Shown piece by piece: positions 17,773 to 28,397 of a stretch of DNA of 64,000 nt; the stretch's first letter is position 1; the number at the start of each line of letters is the position of its first letter. This DNA is from JBBDSV01 sp040904785 (GTDB lineage Bacteria; Actinomycetota; Nitriliruptoria; Nitriliruptorales; Nitriliruptoraceae): the NCBI GenBank assembly GCA_040904785.1, contig JBBDSV010000095.1:7116-71115 (forward strand). The letters are read 5' to 3'. The notes below the pieces were generated by a model, which saw nothing but the letters and a program-made list of their open reading frames with translations, was not told the origin of the DNA and ran no database searches. The position numbers and the translations under genes are program-made.

Positions 17773-18471
17773 CTACCGCTGATCGGGCCGGTTCTGGGCG
17801 TATCGCTCGGCCGCCTCGAGGGGGTCGAGGCTGCCGTCGGCGACCGCCAGCACGTCAGCGTCGTCGAGGTCGCCGGACCGCAGAATGCGCGGCGTGCCAC
17901 GGGTGACGTCCACGATCGTTGACGGCACCCCGCCGGTCCGCGGGCCGGCATCGACATAGACGGCCACCTCGTCGCCGAGCTGACGACGGGCCTCGGCGGT
18001 ATCGGTCGCTGGCGGCTGCCCGTGCACGTTTGCGCTCGTCACCGCGAGCGGACCGACCGCCCGGATGATCGCCAACGCGACATCGTCGAATGGCATCCGC
18101 ACAGCGACGGTGCCTTCGGAGAGGCCGAGGTTCCAAGCCATCGCCGGTTGTTCGGCGAGCACCAGCGTCAGCGGTCCGGGCCAGTAGGCCGCCACGAGCC
18201 GCTCGGCCGCCTCGGGCACGTCGGCGCACAGGCCGCCGAGTTGCTTCGGCGACCGCACCAGCACGGGCAGCGGCACATCGGTTCCGCGACGCTTGGCTTC
18301 GAAGATGCGTCGCGTGCCCTGCGTGTTGAATGCGTCGGCGCCGACGCCGTACACGGTGTCGGTGGGCAGCACCACGATCTCGCCGCGAGCAAGCGCATCG
18401 CCCGCTATGGCGACCGCCGCGTCGGTGTCGTTGGCCGCATCGATCACAACACTCGAGCCGGGAGTGTTCAT
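17773..18471 (-). CDS. tsaC: Threonylcarbamoyl-AMP synthase (Sua5/YrdC family)
   Basis: A 232-residue enzyme making threonylcarbamoyl-AMP for the t6A base of ANN-decoding tRNAs. The YrdC domain is complete: IVVLPTDTVYGVGADAFN, FEAKRRGTDVPLPVLV with KRR, PGPLTLVL, VAVRMP and PLAVTSANVHG. The C-terminal Sua5 domain is absent, so this is the short TsaC form with an acidic tail. The ATG overlaps the prmC stop as ATGA. Confidence 0.94.
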   Translation of the reverse strand: MNTPGSSVVIDAANDTDAAVAIAGDALARGEIVVLPTDTVYGVGADAFNTQGTRRIFEAKRRGTDVPLPVLVRSPKQLGGLCADVPEAAERLVAAYWPGPLTLVLAEQPAMAWNLGLSEGTVAVRMPFDDVALAIIRAVGPLAVTSANVHGQPPATDTAEARRQLGDEVAVYVDAGPRTGGVPSTIVDVTRGTPRILRSGDLDDADVLAVADGSLDPLEAAERYAQNRPDQR

Positions 18472-19406
18472 CCGTCGGTCCTTTCCCGCGGATCCGTCGC
18501 CGCCAACACCCGTGGTCGTCCCGTGAGGTCGTCGAGCAGCGTGACATCGACCAATCCGACGGCACGTGCCCGAGCGACGGCCGCGTCGGCTTGCCGCGCG
18601 TCGACTTCGAGCAGTACGTGGCCGCCGGGTGCCAAGAAGTCAGGGGCCGAGTCGATCAGACGGTTGACGACCTCGTGCCCGCCTCTACCGCCGATGAGTG
18701 CACGGTGCGGGTCGTGGCCGGCGACTTCGATAGACCATGATCCCTCGTCGGAGGCCGGAAGATAGGGAGGGTTGGCGACGAGCACGTCGACACGCCCACG
18801 CAACGACTCCACCGGTGCAAGCAGCGCGCCGTACCGAACCTCGGCGCGGCTGCCAGGTGCGGCCTCGTTGCCGGCCGTACCGTCCGCAACTCGTGCCAGG
18901 TTTCGGCGCGCGAGTGCGACAGCACGCTCGTCGATGTCGGAGGCGACGATCTGCGCACTGGGCACCGATGCGAGCAGTGCGCCCGCGATGGCACCGGTGC
19001 CGGTACACGGTTCGACGATCCGCACCGGCGCGGGGAACCAGCAGGCCCGCCGGATGGCTTCGCGTGCAAGGACCTCGGTCTCGGGACGAGGGATGAACAC
19101 GCCCGGTTCACAGACGATGTCGAGTGTGAGAAACGGTGCCGAGCCCACGATGAGCTGCAGCGGTTCTCGGGCCATCCGGCGCGCGACCGCCTGCGACAGC
19201 GCTTCCTCGACCGATGGGTCGACCACGTCGACCGGCCGGCGGTGCGGATCGGTGCCGCATACGTGGGCGATGAGCCACCGCGCATCGACCGCGGCATTGG
19301 GGACACCGGCGTTCGCGAGTTGGCGGGCGACTGCGGTGTGTGCCCCACTGAGCGTTCGGCGGGCCGGTACGTCACGCGGCAGGTCCGGAGCGACACGGGC
19401 AGTCAT
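18468..19406 (-). CDS. prmC: Peptide chain release factor N5-glutamine methyltransferase
   Basis: A 312-residue SAM-dependent enzyme that methylates the Gln of the GGQ motif in release factors. The N-terminal helical domain precedes PGVFIPRPETEVLAREA; then come the SAM motif VEPCTGTGAIAGALL and the catalytic NPPY in VLVANPPYLP. It overlaps both neighbours by four bases (prfA upstream, tsaC downstream), and prfA encodes its substrate. Confidence 0.95.
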   Translation of the reverse strand: MTARVAPDLPRDVPARRTLSGAHTAVARQLANAGVPNAAVDARWLIAHVCGTDPHRRPVDVVDPSVEEALSQAVARRMAREPLQLIVGSAPFLTLDIVCEPGVFIPRPETEVLAREAIRRACWFPAPVRIVEPCTGTGAIAGALLASVPSAQIVASDIDERAVALARRNLARVADGTAGNEAAPGSRAEVRYGALLAPVESLRGRVDVLVANPPYLPASDEGSWSIEVAGHDPHRALIGGRGGHEVVNRLIDSAPDFLAPGGHVLLEVDARQADAAVARARAVGLVDVTLLDDLTGRPRVLAATDPRERTDG

Positions 19407-20476
19407 GATGCATCCTCGACATCTGCGAGGAGCGCTTCACGCTCGGCCTGACGCAGTGCGGCGACGAGTTCGTCGAGGTCGCCGGCGAGCACGTCGTCGA
19501 GCGCGTGCGTCGTGTATCCGATGCGGTGGTCGGTCACCCGGCTCTGGGGGATGTTGTAGGTGCGGATTTTCTCCGCACGGTCCCCGGTGCCGATCTGACC
19601 GCGGCGCGCGTCGGAGCGTTCCTGCGCACGCCGATCTTGCTCGAGCTGCAGCAGCCGGGAACGAAGGATGCGCAGCGCCTTGTCACGATTCTGATGCTGG
19701 GACTTCTCGTCCTGGCAGGCGACGACGAGCCCGGTTGGCAAGTGGGTGATCCGCACGGCCGAGTCTGTCGTGTTCACACTCTGGCCGCCCGGGCCGGATG
19801 AACGGTAGACATCGATTCGCAGGTCGTTGGGATCGACCTCGACGTCGACCTCGTCGGCGACGGGAAGCACGGCGACCGACGCCGTCGACGTGTGGATCCG
19901 CCCCTGCGATTCCGTCGCGGGCACACGTTGGACTCGGTGGACGCCGGACTCGTGCTTGAGGTGCGCGAAGGCGCCTGTACCGACGATCTCGAGGATGGCT
20001 TCCTTGACGCCGCCGATCCCCTGGACGGACTGGGTCAACACGCGCGACGACCAGCCACGGGCCTGGGCGTAGCGCTCGTACATGTCCCGCAACTCACCGG
20101 CGAACAGGCCGGCTTCGTCACCGCCCGCTGCCGCCCGGATCTCCATGATGACATCACGATCGTCATTGGGGTCGGACGGCACGAGCAGCAGCTTGAGCGC
20201 TTCCTCGAGGCCGTGACGACGCGACTCGAGCTCGTCAATCTCGCCCGCGAGTGCCGTGCGATCTGCCGCATCCCCGTCGCGCGACATCTCGCGAGCGGCG
20301 TCGAGGTCGCCGGATACCTCGCGCCACTGCCGGTAGGTGTGCACGATCTCGGCGAGTTCGGCGTGGTGCTTGGCGAGTTCGCCGTAGCGACGGCCGTCAC
20401 TGGCAATAGTGGGGTCCGCGAGCTGGGCCTCCAGATCGCGGAACCGTGCGTCGATTGCGTCGAGTTGGTCGAACAT
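19403..20476 (-). CDS. prfA: Peptide chain release factor 1
   Basis: A 357-residue class I release factor for UAA and UAG. The codon-reading PAT tripeptide in RVPATESQGRIHTS identifies RF1 rather than RF2, and SSGPGGQSVN carries the GGQ that triggers peptide release. The N-terminal coiled coil and the C-terminal helix are complete. Confidence 0.97.
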   Translation of the reverse strand: MFDQLDAIDARFRDLEAQLADPTIASDGRRYGELAKHHAELAEIVHTYRQWREVSGDLDAAREMSRDGDAADRTALAGEIDELESRRHGLEEALKLLLVPSDPNDDRDVIMEIRAAAGGDEAGLFAGELRDMYERYAQARGWSSRVLTQSVQGIGGVKEAILEIVGTGAFAHLKHESGVHRVQRVPATESQGRIHTSTASVAVLPVADEVDVEVDPNDLRIDVYRSSGPGGQSVNTTDSAVRITHLPTGLVVACQDEKSQHQNRDKALRILRSRLLQLEQDRRAQERSDARRGQIGTGDRAEKIRTYNIPQSRVTDHRIGYTTHALDDVLAGDLDELVAALRQAEREALLADVEDAS

Positions 20477-20518
20477 GTGGTGCGCCTTCGGTACGGCCGC
20501 CAGCGAAGGTGTCGCGCG

Positions 20519-21637
20519 CTAGGCACCATCCGTCGGCGCGTCGCCGCTGGGCGCATCCGTCGCATTGGTGTCGCCGTCGACCCGCACGACGGCCGACGTG
20601 AGTACGACCGGCAGGCCGTCGGACGCCAGCGTGACGACCGAATCCAATGTCGTCGGGACGCGACCGTCACGCTCATCGGCGGGAACCACGGCCTCGAAGG
20701 CTCGGATGGCGACCTCGACCTGATCGTCTTCCGGCGGCTTCGTCGTGATCAGTTGCAGCCACAGCCCGGGCTGCATGATCGCACGGACGAGTGGATTGTC
20801 GCCGTGCCGTGCACCGAGCCGGAGCCCCTCATAGGCGAGCCCGGCGACGACCGGAAGCAACACAAGCCGCAAGGCGACGTGGTAGCCAACGGCACCGAGC
20901 CAGCCGATGCCCGCCGGCGGCGGTACCAGCACGCCACCGATCGTGTAGACGACAATGGCCAGCAGCATGACCAGGATGAGGAAATTCGTCCCACATCGGA
21001 CATGCAGGGTCGAGTAGCGACGGACGGCGGCCGGTTCGAGGACCTCGCCGTGCTCCCAGGCGGCAATCGTCTGGTGTTCGGCACCGTGGTACTGGAACAC
21101 CCGTCGAATGTCATCCATCAGCGAGATCCCCCACAGGTACACCAGGAAGATCACGATACGAACGAGCGACTCGATGATGTGAAACCACACGCCGTCGCCG
21201 AGCACCCCACCGATCAGCGCGTCGACGCCCTTCGTGCCCGCAGACGGCAGGAAGATGAAGACGCCGACGAACAGCAGCAGGGCGATCGACATGGCCACCG
21301 CGTTGGCCGCCGAGCTTGCCGGCTCCTCGTCGTCCGGCGCCGCCTGACGAGACGCGATGCCGAGCGCCTTCATACCGATCGCGAGTGAGTCGGCCAGCGC
21401 GAAGCACCCGCGAATCAGTGGACGCTTGAGCCATGAATGCCGGGTGGTCAGCGTCGTGACCGGATGGCATTCGAGCCAGATGTCGCCACCGGGCCGGCGG
21501 ACGGCGACCGCCCACCGGTCCGCCCCCCGCATCATCACGCCTTCGATGACCGCTTGACCCCCGTAATAATGGGGGGCCATCTGCAGCGGATCGTTCGCGC
21601 CCTCGGACGCTGGCGTGTGCTGCGGCCGGTCGGTCAC
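20519..21637 (-). CDS. DUF1385 (YqhQ-type) membrane protein
   Basis: A 372-residue membrane protein with about six hydrophobic helices between residues 110 and 270. Family signatures are YYGGQAVIEGVMMRG near the start, RVFQYHGAEHQTI and RCGTNFLILVMLL. Its function is unknown; the Bacillus subtilis relative is YqhQ. The GTG start overlaps the rpmE stop, and the gene lies between rpmE and prfA, a common actinobacterial arrangement. The C-terminal 90 residues are soluble and less conserved. Confidence 0.9.
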   Translation of the reverse strand: MTDRPQHTPASEGANDPLQMAPHYYGGQAVIEGVMMRGADRWAVAVRRPGGDIWLECHPVTTLTTRHSWLKRPLIRGCFALADSLAIGMKALGIASRQAAPDDEEPASSAANAVAMSIALLLFVGVFIFLPSAGTKGVDALIGGVLGDGVWFHIIESLVRIVIFLVYLWGISLMDDIRRVFQYHGAEHQTIAAWEHGEVLEPAAVRRYSTLHVRCGTNFLILVMLLAIVVYTIGGVLVPPPAGIGWLGAVGYHVALRLVLLPVVAGLAYEGLRLGARHGDNPLVRAIMQPGLWLQLITTKPPEDDQVEVAIRAFEAVVPADERDGRVPTTLDSVVTLASDGLPVVLTSAVVRVDGDTNATDAPSGDAPTDGA

Positions 21638-21846
21638 TTGGTCTGGCCGGCCTTCTCAAGGCGCCGGCGGAACCGGTCAACGCGTCCCCCGGTGTCGACG
21701 AGCTTCTGCTTGCCCGTGTAAAACGGGTGGCATGCGCTGCACAGTTCCACGCGGATGGTGTCGACGGTCGCACGCGTCTCGAACGTGTTGCCGCACGAGC
21801 ACGTCACCGTCGCCGCCGAATACGCGGGATGGATGTCTGCCTTCAT
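21634..21846 (-). CDS. rpmE: Ribosomal protein bL31, zinc-binding form
   Basis: A 70-residue bL31 with all zinc ligands (TCSCGN and LCSACHPFYTGKQ), the C+ form of the protein. In organisms with a second, Cys-less copy, this form is replaced under zinc shortage; no second copy is in view. The ATG at 21846 fits the family start MKADIHPAY and has CGGAG upstream. It follows rho across the assembly gap. Confidence 0.96.
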   Translation of the reverse strand: MKADIHPAYSAATVTCSCGNTFETRATVDTIRVELCSACHPFYTGKQKLVDTGGRVDRFRRRLEKAGQTK

Positions 21847-21949
21847 GATCCTGCTCCGGTTGGTGAGTCGCGACGCGAACGCGGGCGTTGTCCCGCCGAG
21901 CGCTGGCGAAGGCCACGCAGGTAGCGCCAACGGGTGCGGTCACGCAAGC

Positions 21950-21977
21950 GCGCGCCCCANNNNNNNNNNGGGCGCGC
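21950..21977 (-). terminator. GC hairpin interrupted by a 10-N assembly gap
   Basis: The arms GCGCGCCC (21950-21957) and GGGCGCGC (21970-21977) are perfect inverted repeats flanking CA and ten Ns. They lie between the rho stop and the rpmE start. The natural reading is a strong stem-loop, perhaps a rho terminator or rpmE leader, that the assembler could not cross. The true loop length is unknown. Confidence 0.5.
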
Positions 21978-22039
21978 AAGCCCGTCCAGCGTACCAGAGG
22001 CGTCGTGGCCGCACGGGTGGCACCCGGACGCCTGCGGTG

Positions 22040-23914
<1,875 letters not shown>

Positions 23915-23953
23915 GGGTGTCTCCAATGCTCGGCGACGTCTGTCGCCGAAGCG

Positions 23954-24622
23954 TCAGTGGTCGTTCGTGGCCGGATTCGCGGCGGTGTACTCGGCCCAGT
24001 CGGCGAGAAACCGTTCAAGTCCGGCGTCGGTCAGTGGGTGAGCGACCATCTGCCGGAACACTTTGGCCGGCATCGTCGCGACGTCGGCCCCGGCGAGTGC
24101 CGATTGGACGACGTGCTGGGGATGGCGGAGCGAAGCCGCAAGGACCTGGGTCTCGTAGCCCTGGATCCGGTAGATCTCGCAGATCTCGGTGAGCAGCGCA
24201 ATCCCGTCGTTGGCGATGTCATCGACGCGACCGAGGAACGGCGACACGTACGTCGCGCCCGCCCGAGCGGCGAGGATCGCCTGTGTCGGCGAGAAGCAGA
24301 GGGTGACGTTGGTGCGCACACCGTCGCGGTGCAGCGCGGCGCACGCCGCGAGCCCCGCGGGAATGAGCGGCAACTTGATGACGACATTGTCGGCGATCTG
24401 TGCCAGCGACCGTGCTTCGGACAACATGCCCTCGGTGTCGGTCGAAACCACCTCAGCGCTGACATCTCCGTCCACCTCGGCGCAGATGTCGGCGATCATC
24501 GCCGCGAATTCCTTGCCTTCCGACGCCGCCAATGACGGATTCGTCGTTACACCGTCGAGCACACCCCACGCATTGATCTCGGTGATCTCCGTAAGGTTGG
24601 CGGTGTCGAGGAACAGTTTCAT
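23954..24622 (-). CDS. Transaldolase-like / fructose-6-phosphate aldolase family protein
   Basis: A 222-residue short transaldolase (TalC/FSA family) with a TIM-barrel core. Seen are LFLDTANLTEI, DGVTTNPSL, the Schiff-base Lys83 in NVVIKLPL, TLCFSPTQA and AGATYVSPFLGR. It either moves dihydroxyacetone units in the pentose phosphate pathway or acts as an aldolase; sequence alone does not settle this. GGAG lies seven bases before the ATG. It precedes rho on the same strand by 39 bases. Confidence 0.88.
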   Translation of the reverse strand: MKLFLDTANLTEITEINAWGVLDGVTTNPSLAASEGKEFAAMIADICAEVDGDVSAEVVSTDTEGMLSEARSLAQIADNVVIKLPLIPAGLAACAALHRDGVRTNVTLCFSPTQAILAARAGATYVSPFLGRVDDIANDGIALLTEICEIYRIQGYETQVLAASLRHPQHVVQSALAGADVATMPAKVFRQMVAHPLTDAGLERFLADWAEYTAANPATNDH

Positions 24623-24966
24623 GCACTACTCCAGAATTGATCGCTGACCGCAGCTTCGCGGGAAAGTCGGGAGAACACCATGTCGGTGTGCCGCCACGGC
24701 GCGGCTGACCCGTGACCGCGGTGAACCGCGCGGCAGCGCAGCATCAGCACTCTCCGCGATGCGCGTGTGCATCCAACGTGGCTGTGCCCACTTCGTCAGT
24801 GTCCAGCGGTGATTCGGACCCGGACGGGCTCCCTGAGCGCCGCGGCGACGAACGGCGCGCGACGGATTCGCAGAGACCCCGAGCGAACGATGAACGGCAC
24901 GACGACGAACGTCGGCGGGCGGATCACATCCCCGGGATCGTCACCCGATGTGCGGCGACGACACCA
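24623..24966. other. Intergenic region, no gene seen
   Basis: These 344 bases separate thrB from the talC-like gene. No frame has family features or a credible ribosome site. A short CGCGG-TGAA-CCGCG hairpin lies at 24717-24730. The region probably holds the end of the hom-thrC-thrB transcript and the promoter for talC-rho, but no clear promoter boxes are visible. Confidence 0.5.
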
Positions 24967-25911
24967 TCATACTGAATCTCGCGGACACTGCACGCACGTT
25001 CCCCCGCCGGCGACCGCACAACCCGAGGGCGGGCACGTCAAGGCGCCGGCGAGATCGATCGGAACCGTGACGACATCGACGTCGGCGTCAGCGGCCGCCT
25101 CGGCGACGGACGGATCGACGGTGTGCGCAAGCGCGACGACGCTCGGACCTGACCCCGACAGCCAGGCGTGCGCGCCGCTAGCACGCAAGGCGTCGAGCAG
25201 CGCGGCCATCGGTCCGAGTCGTGGCAGCCGCACCGGCTCGTGATACCGGTCACCAGCCGCGGCCGGTGCCACCGGCCACAGTCCGCCGATCGCGCCGAGC
25301 ACATGTCCGGCCCGCGCCGCCTGCGCCACGAGTGCGTCGCGGCCGACGTGCGCGGGCAACCCATCGCGTGACTCGTCGGTGCGCTGACGGGATGACGGCA
25401 CGAGCACGACCGCCGACGACACGGTCGGGTTGATGCGACGGACGACGAGGCCGCCGTTGTCGTCGACCGCGCACGCGACGAAGCCGCCGAGGATCGCGGG
25501 CGCGACATTGTCGGGGTGGCCCTCCATCGTCGTCGCCAGGGCGACGAGGTCGAGGTCGCCGAACACGACGCCGGTCACTGCGCGTGCCGCGACCAGTCCG
25601 GCGACGATCGCCGACGATGACGATCCGAGCCCCCGTTCGACGGGGATGTCATTGCGGACCCGCAGGTGCACCGGGGGAACCGCGGTCCCGACATGGTCGC
25701 AGAATGCGACAAATGACCGCCAGATGAGATTGTCGTCACCGGACGGCAGCTCTTCGGCACCGAGCCCATCGGTGGCAACCCGGTCGGTTCCCGTCGTTGC
25801 GTCTTCGACGGCGACCACGAGATGCCGGGCAATCGCCATGCCGAACGCATCGAAGCCGGGCCCGACATTGGCCGAGGTCGCCGGAACGCGAACGACGACG
25901 CCGGTGGTCAC
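24967..25911 (-). CDS. thrB: Homoserine kinase with a cysteine-rich tail
   Basis: A 314-residue GHMP kinase that phosphorylates homoserine in threonine synthesis. The motifs VPATSANVGPGFDAFGMA, the ATP loop PVERGLGSSSSAIVAGL and HAWLSGSGPSVVA are present. The last 23 residues (after AGALT) carry four Cys in a C-x4-C-x7-C-x2-C pattern not needed by the GHMP fold. Its ATG overlaps the thrC stop as ATGA, the end of a hom-thrC-thrB operon. Confidence 0.95.
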   Translation of the reverse strand: MTTGVVVRVPATSANVGPGFDAFGMAIARHLVVAVEDATTGTDRVATDGLGAEELPSGDDNLIWRSFVAFCDHVGTAVPPVHLRVRNDIPVERGLGSSSSAIVAGLVAARAVTGVVFGDLDLVALATTMEGHPDNVAPAILGGFVACAVDDNGGLVVRRINPTVSSAVVLVPSSRQRTDESRDGLPAHVGRDALVAQAARAGHVLGAIGGLWPVAPAAAGDRYHEPVRLPRLGPMAALLDALRASGAHAWLSGSGPSVVALAHTVDPSVAEAAADADVDVVTVPIDLAGALTCPPSGCAVAGGGTCVQCPRDSV

Positions 25912-27026
25912 CGCAGCCCCAGCGCATCAGCGGCGGCGTCGAGATCCGGCGCGATGGTCTCCGGCTGCGCCGCACCCGAGATCGCCCATTCCGGGTCTTT
26001 CAGTCCGTGGCCGGTCAACACGCAGACGACCGTCTGCTCCCGCTCGAGCTCCCCCGAGTCGACGAGCTGGAGCAGTCCGGCAACCGACGCGGCCGAGGCA
26101 AGTTCGGCGAACACACCGTGTTCGGCGATCATGCGAAATGCGCGCATGATCTCACGGTCGGTCACCGCACGGATGGAACCGCCGGACTCGTCCGCGGCAT
26201 CGACGGCCTGTTGCCACGAGGCGGGATTGCCGATCCGAATGGCCGTGGCGATCGTCTGCGGCTTCTCGACGGGGTGTCCGAGCACGATCGGCGCCGCACC
26301 TGCCGCCTGATACCCGCGCATCACTGGCAACGACCCGACGCGGCCGTCGGCGAGATACTCGCGGTAGCCGCGCCAGTAGGCGGTGATGTTCCCTGCATTG
26401 CCGACCGGCATGACGTGCACGTCGGGCGCACGACCGAGCTGGTCGACGATCTCCCAGGCGCCGGAACGCTGTCCGTCGATGCGGTAGGGATTGACCGAGT
26501 TGACCAGTTCGACCGGGTAGGCCTCGGCGAGTCCGCGGCACAGGGTCAATGCATCGTCGAAGCTGCCGTCGACCTGGAGCACCGTGGCGCCGTGGACGAG
26601 CGCCTGCGCGAGCTTGCCGAGTGCGATCTTGCCCTTGGGCACGATCACGCCGCAGGTGAGTCCGGCCTTCGCGGCGTATGCCGCCGCCGACGCTGACGTG
26701 TTGCCCGTCGACGCGCAGATCACGGCCTCGGACCCGGCTTCGACCGCCTTGGAGATCGCCACGGTCATCCCGCGGTCCTTGAACGACCCGGTGGGATTGG
26801 CGCCGTCGAACTTGAGATGGACCTCACAACCGGACACTTCCGACAGGTGCTCGGAGAAGATCAGCGGTGTGCCGCCCTCGCGCAGGGTGACGATCGGCGT
26901 GTCGTCGCCGATCGGCATGCGATCGCGGTACTCCTCGAGAATGCCCCTCCACACGTGTGGACCTGCCGCAGCCGACGCCGTTGTGTCGTCTCCGGACGCG
27001 TGGGATGGTCCACCGGTGCGATTCAT
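25908..27026 (-). CDS. thrC: Threonine synthase
   Basis: A 372-residue PLP enzyme converting O-phosphohomoserine to threonine. The PLP-lysine motif NPTGSFKDRGMT, the ASTGNTSASAAAYAAKAG loop and the phosphate-cup residues PVGNAGNITAY are clear. The N-terminal 25 residues are low-complexity; the family part starts near VWRGILEEYRDRMP. It overlaps hom by four bases. Confidence 0.96.
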   Translation of the reverse strand: MNRTGGPSHASGDDTTASAAAGPHVWRGILEEYRDRMPIGDDTPIVTLREGGTPLIFSEHLSEVSGCEVHLKFDGANPTGSFKDRGMTVAISKAVEAGSEAVICASTGNTSASAAAYAAKAGLTCGVIVPKGKIALGKLAQALVHGATVLQVDGSFDDALTLCRGLAEAYPVELVNSVNPYRIDGQRSGAWEIVDQLGRAPDVHVMPVGNAGNITAYWRGYREYLADGRVGSLPVMRGYQAAGAAPIVLGHPVEKPQTIATAIRIGNPASWQQAVDAADESGGSIRAVTDREIMRAFRMIAEHGVFAELASAASVAGLLQLVDSGELEREQTVVCVLTGHGLKDPEWAISGAAQPETIAPDLDAAADALGLR

Positions 27027-28330
27027 GATGTTCCGAATCCTTCGGACTCGACCCGCATCATTCCCGCCACACTGCGAACCGACGGGATGCTTCCGAGCGC
27101 GTCGACGGTGGCGTGCAGGTCGCCCTCTCTCGCCCGGTGGGTGATCAGCACCAGCTGCGCGGAGTCTGCCCGCCCCTCCTGCCAGACCTGGGCGATCGAC
27201 ACATCGTGCGCGCCGAAGACCTCGGCGACGTCAGCGAGCACCCCCGGCTTGTCGTCGACATCGAGCAGCACGTAGTACTGGGTCGACAGTTCCTCGATCG
27301 GCCGAATCCGCTTGTTGCGATGCTGTGATTCGGTCGCGCCACGTGCGGTCTGCATCAGGTTGCGGGCGACATCGATGATGTCGCCGACGACCGCCGACCC
27401 CGTCGGCATCGCGCCCGCGCCGCGGCCGTAGAACATCAGCTCACCCGCAGCTTCGGCCTCGACGTAGACGGCGTTGAACGAGTCGCGAACGCTGGCGAGT
27501 GGGTGCGTGCGCGGCAGGAACGCCGGATGCACACGGACCGCGACCTCGTCGTCGCGTTCCTGCGCGATCCCGATCAGCTTGATCACGTAGCCGAGCTTCG
27601 TCGCGACACGGATGTCGGTCGCGCTGACCCGTTCGATGCCCTCGCGGTAGACGACATCCCCGTGCACCGCGGTGTCGAACGCCAGCGACGCGAGAATCGC
27701 GCACTTGGCCGCCGCATCGTGCCCGCCGACGTCCGCGGACGGGTCGGCTTCGGCGTAACCAAGCTGTTGGGCTTCGACGAGCGCCTCCTGGTACTCGACC
27801 CCGTCCTCGGCCATCCGCGTCAGGATGTAGTTCGTCGTTCCATTGAGGATGCCGACGACTCGGTGGATGCTGTCGCCGGCGAGCGACTCCTTCAACGGCT
27901 TGATGATCGGAATGGCCCCGGCGACTGCAGCTTCGTAGGCCAGGTCGACACCTGCGAGCTCGGCGGCGGCGTACAGCTCCGGGCCTGCCGAGGCGATCAG
28001 TTCCTTGTTCGCGGTGACGACGGGCTTGCCCAGCTGCAACGCTCGACGGATGAGCGAGCCGGCGGGTTCGATGCCGCCCATGACTTCGACGACGACGTCG
28101 ACATCGTCGGCTTCGACGACCGCGCCCGGATCGTCGACGTACACATCGGCGGGCAGCGGAAGATCGCGTGACTTGGCGAGGTCGCGGACGGCGACCCGCA
28201 CGATCTGCAGCGTCGCACCGGTGCGGGCCGCGATGTCGTCCGATTCACGGTCGAGCAACGCTGCCACACCGCCGCCGACGGTTCCGGCCCCGAGCATGCC
28301 GATGCGGATCACACGGTCCACGGTTGTCAC
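27023..28330 (-). CDS. hom: Homoserine dehydrogenase with ACT domain
   Basis: A 435-residue enzyme reducing aspartate semialdehyde to homoserine. It has the Rossmann motif GMLGAGTVGGGV, VVTANKELIA, GILNGTTNYILT and AEADPSADVGGHDAAAK. A C-terminal ACT domain (YYVLLDVDDKPGVLADVAEV onward) is the usual site of threonine feedback inhibition. The start is GTG with no strong ribosome site. It follows lysA on the same strand. Confidence 0.96.
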   Translation of the reverse strand: MTTVDRVIRIGMLGAGTVGGGVAALLDRESDDIAARTGATLQIVRVAVRDLAKSRDLPLPADVYVDDPGAVVEADDVDVVVEVMGGIEPAGSLIRRALQLGKPVVTANKELIASAGPELYAAAELAGVDLAYEAAVAGAIPIIKPLKESLAGDSIHRVVGILNGTTNYILTRMAEDGVEYQEALVEAQQLGYAEADPSADVGGHDAAAKCAILASLAFDTAVHGDVVYREGIERVSATDIRVATKLGYVIKLIGIAQERDDEVAVRVHPAFLPRTHPLASVRDSFNAVYVEAEAAGELMFYGRGAGAMPTGSAVVGDIIDVARNLMQTARGATESQHRNKRIRPIEELSTQYYVLLDVDDKPGVLADVAEVFGAHDVSIAQVWQEGRADSAQLVLITHRAREGDLHATVDALGSIPSVRSVAGMMRVESEGFGTS

Positions 28331-28397
28331 GCCTGACGTCGGCCGAAATCGAGCAACGTCGGCAGCCTATCGCTGCACGCGGTGACCCCGACGTCGT

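Noticed and set aside
21960..21969. Ambiguous bases as a real sequence feature
   Set aside because: Exactly ten Ns is a standard scaffold-gap filler; only the flanking inverted repeat is treated as real.
24712..24975. A plus-strand open frame in the gap between talC-like and thrB genes
   Set aside because: It has no ribosome site, is Arg/Asp/Ser low-complexity and runs into the antisense of thrB.
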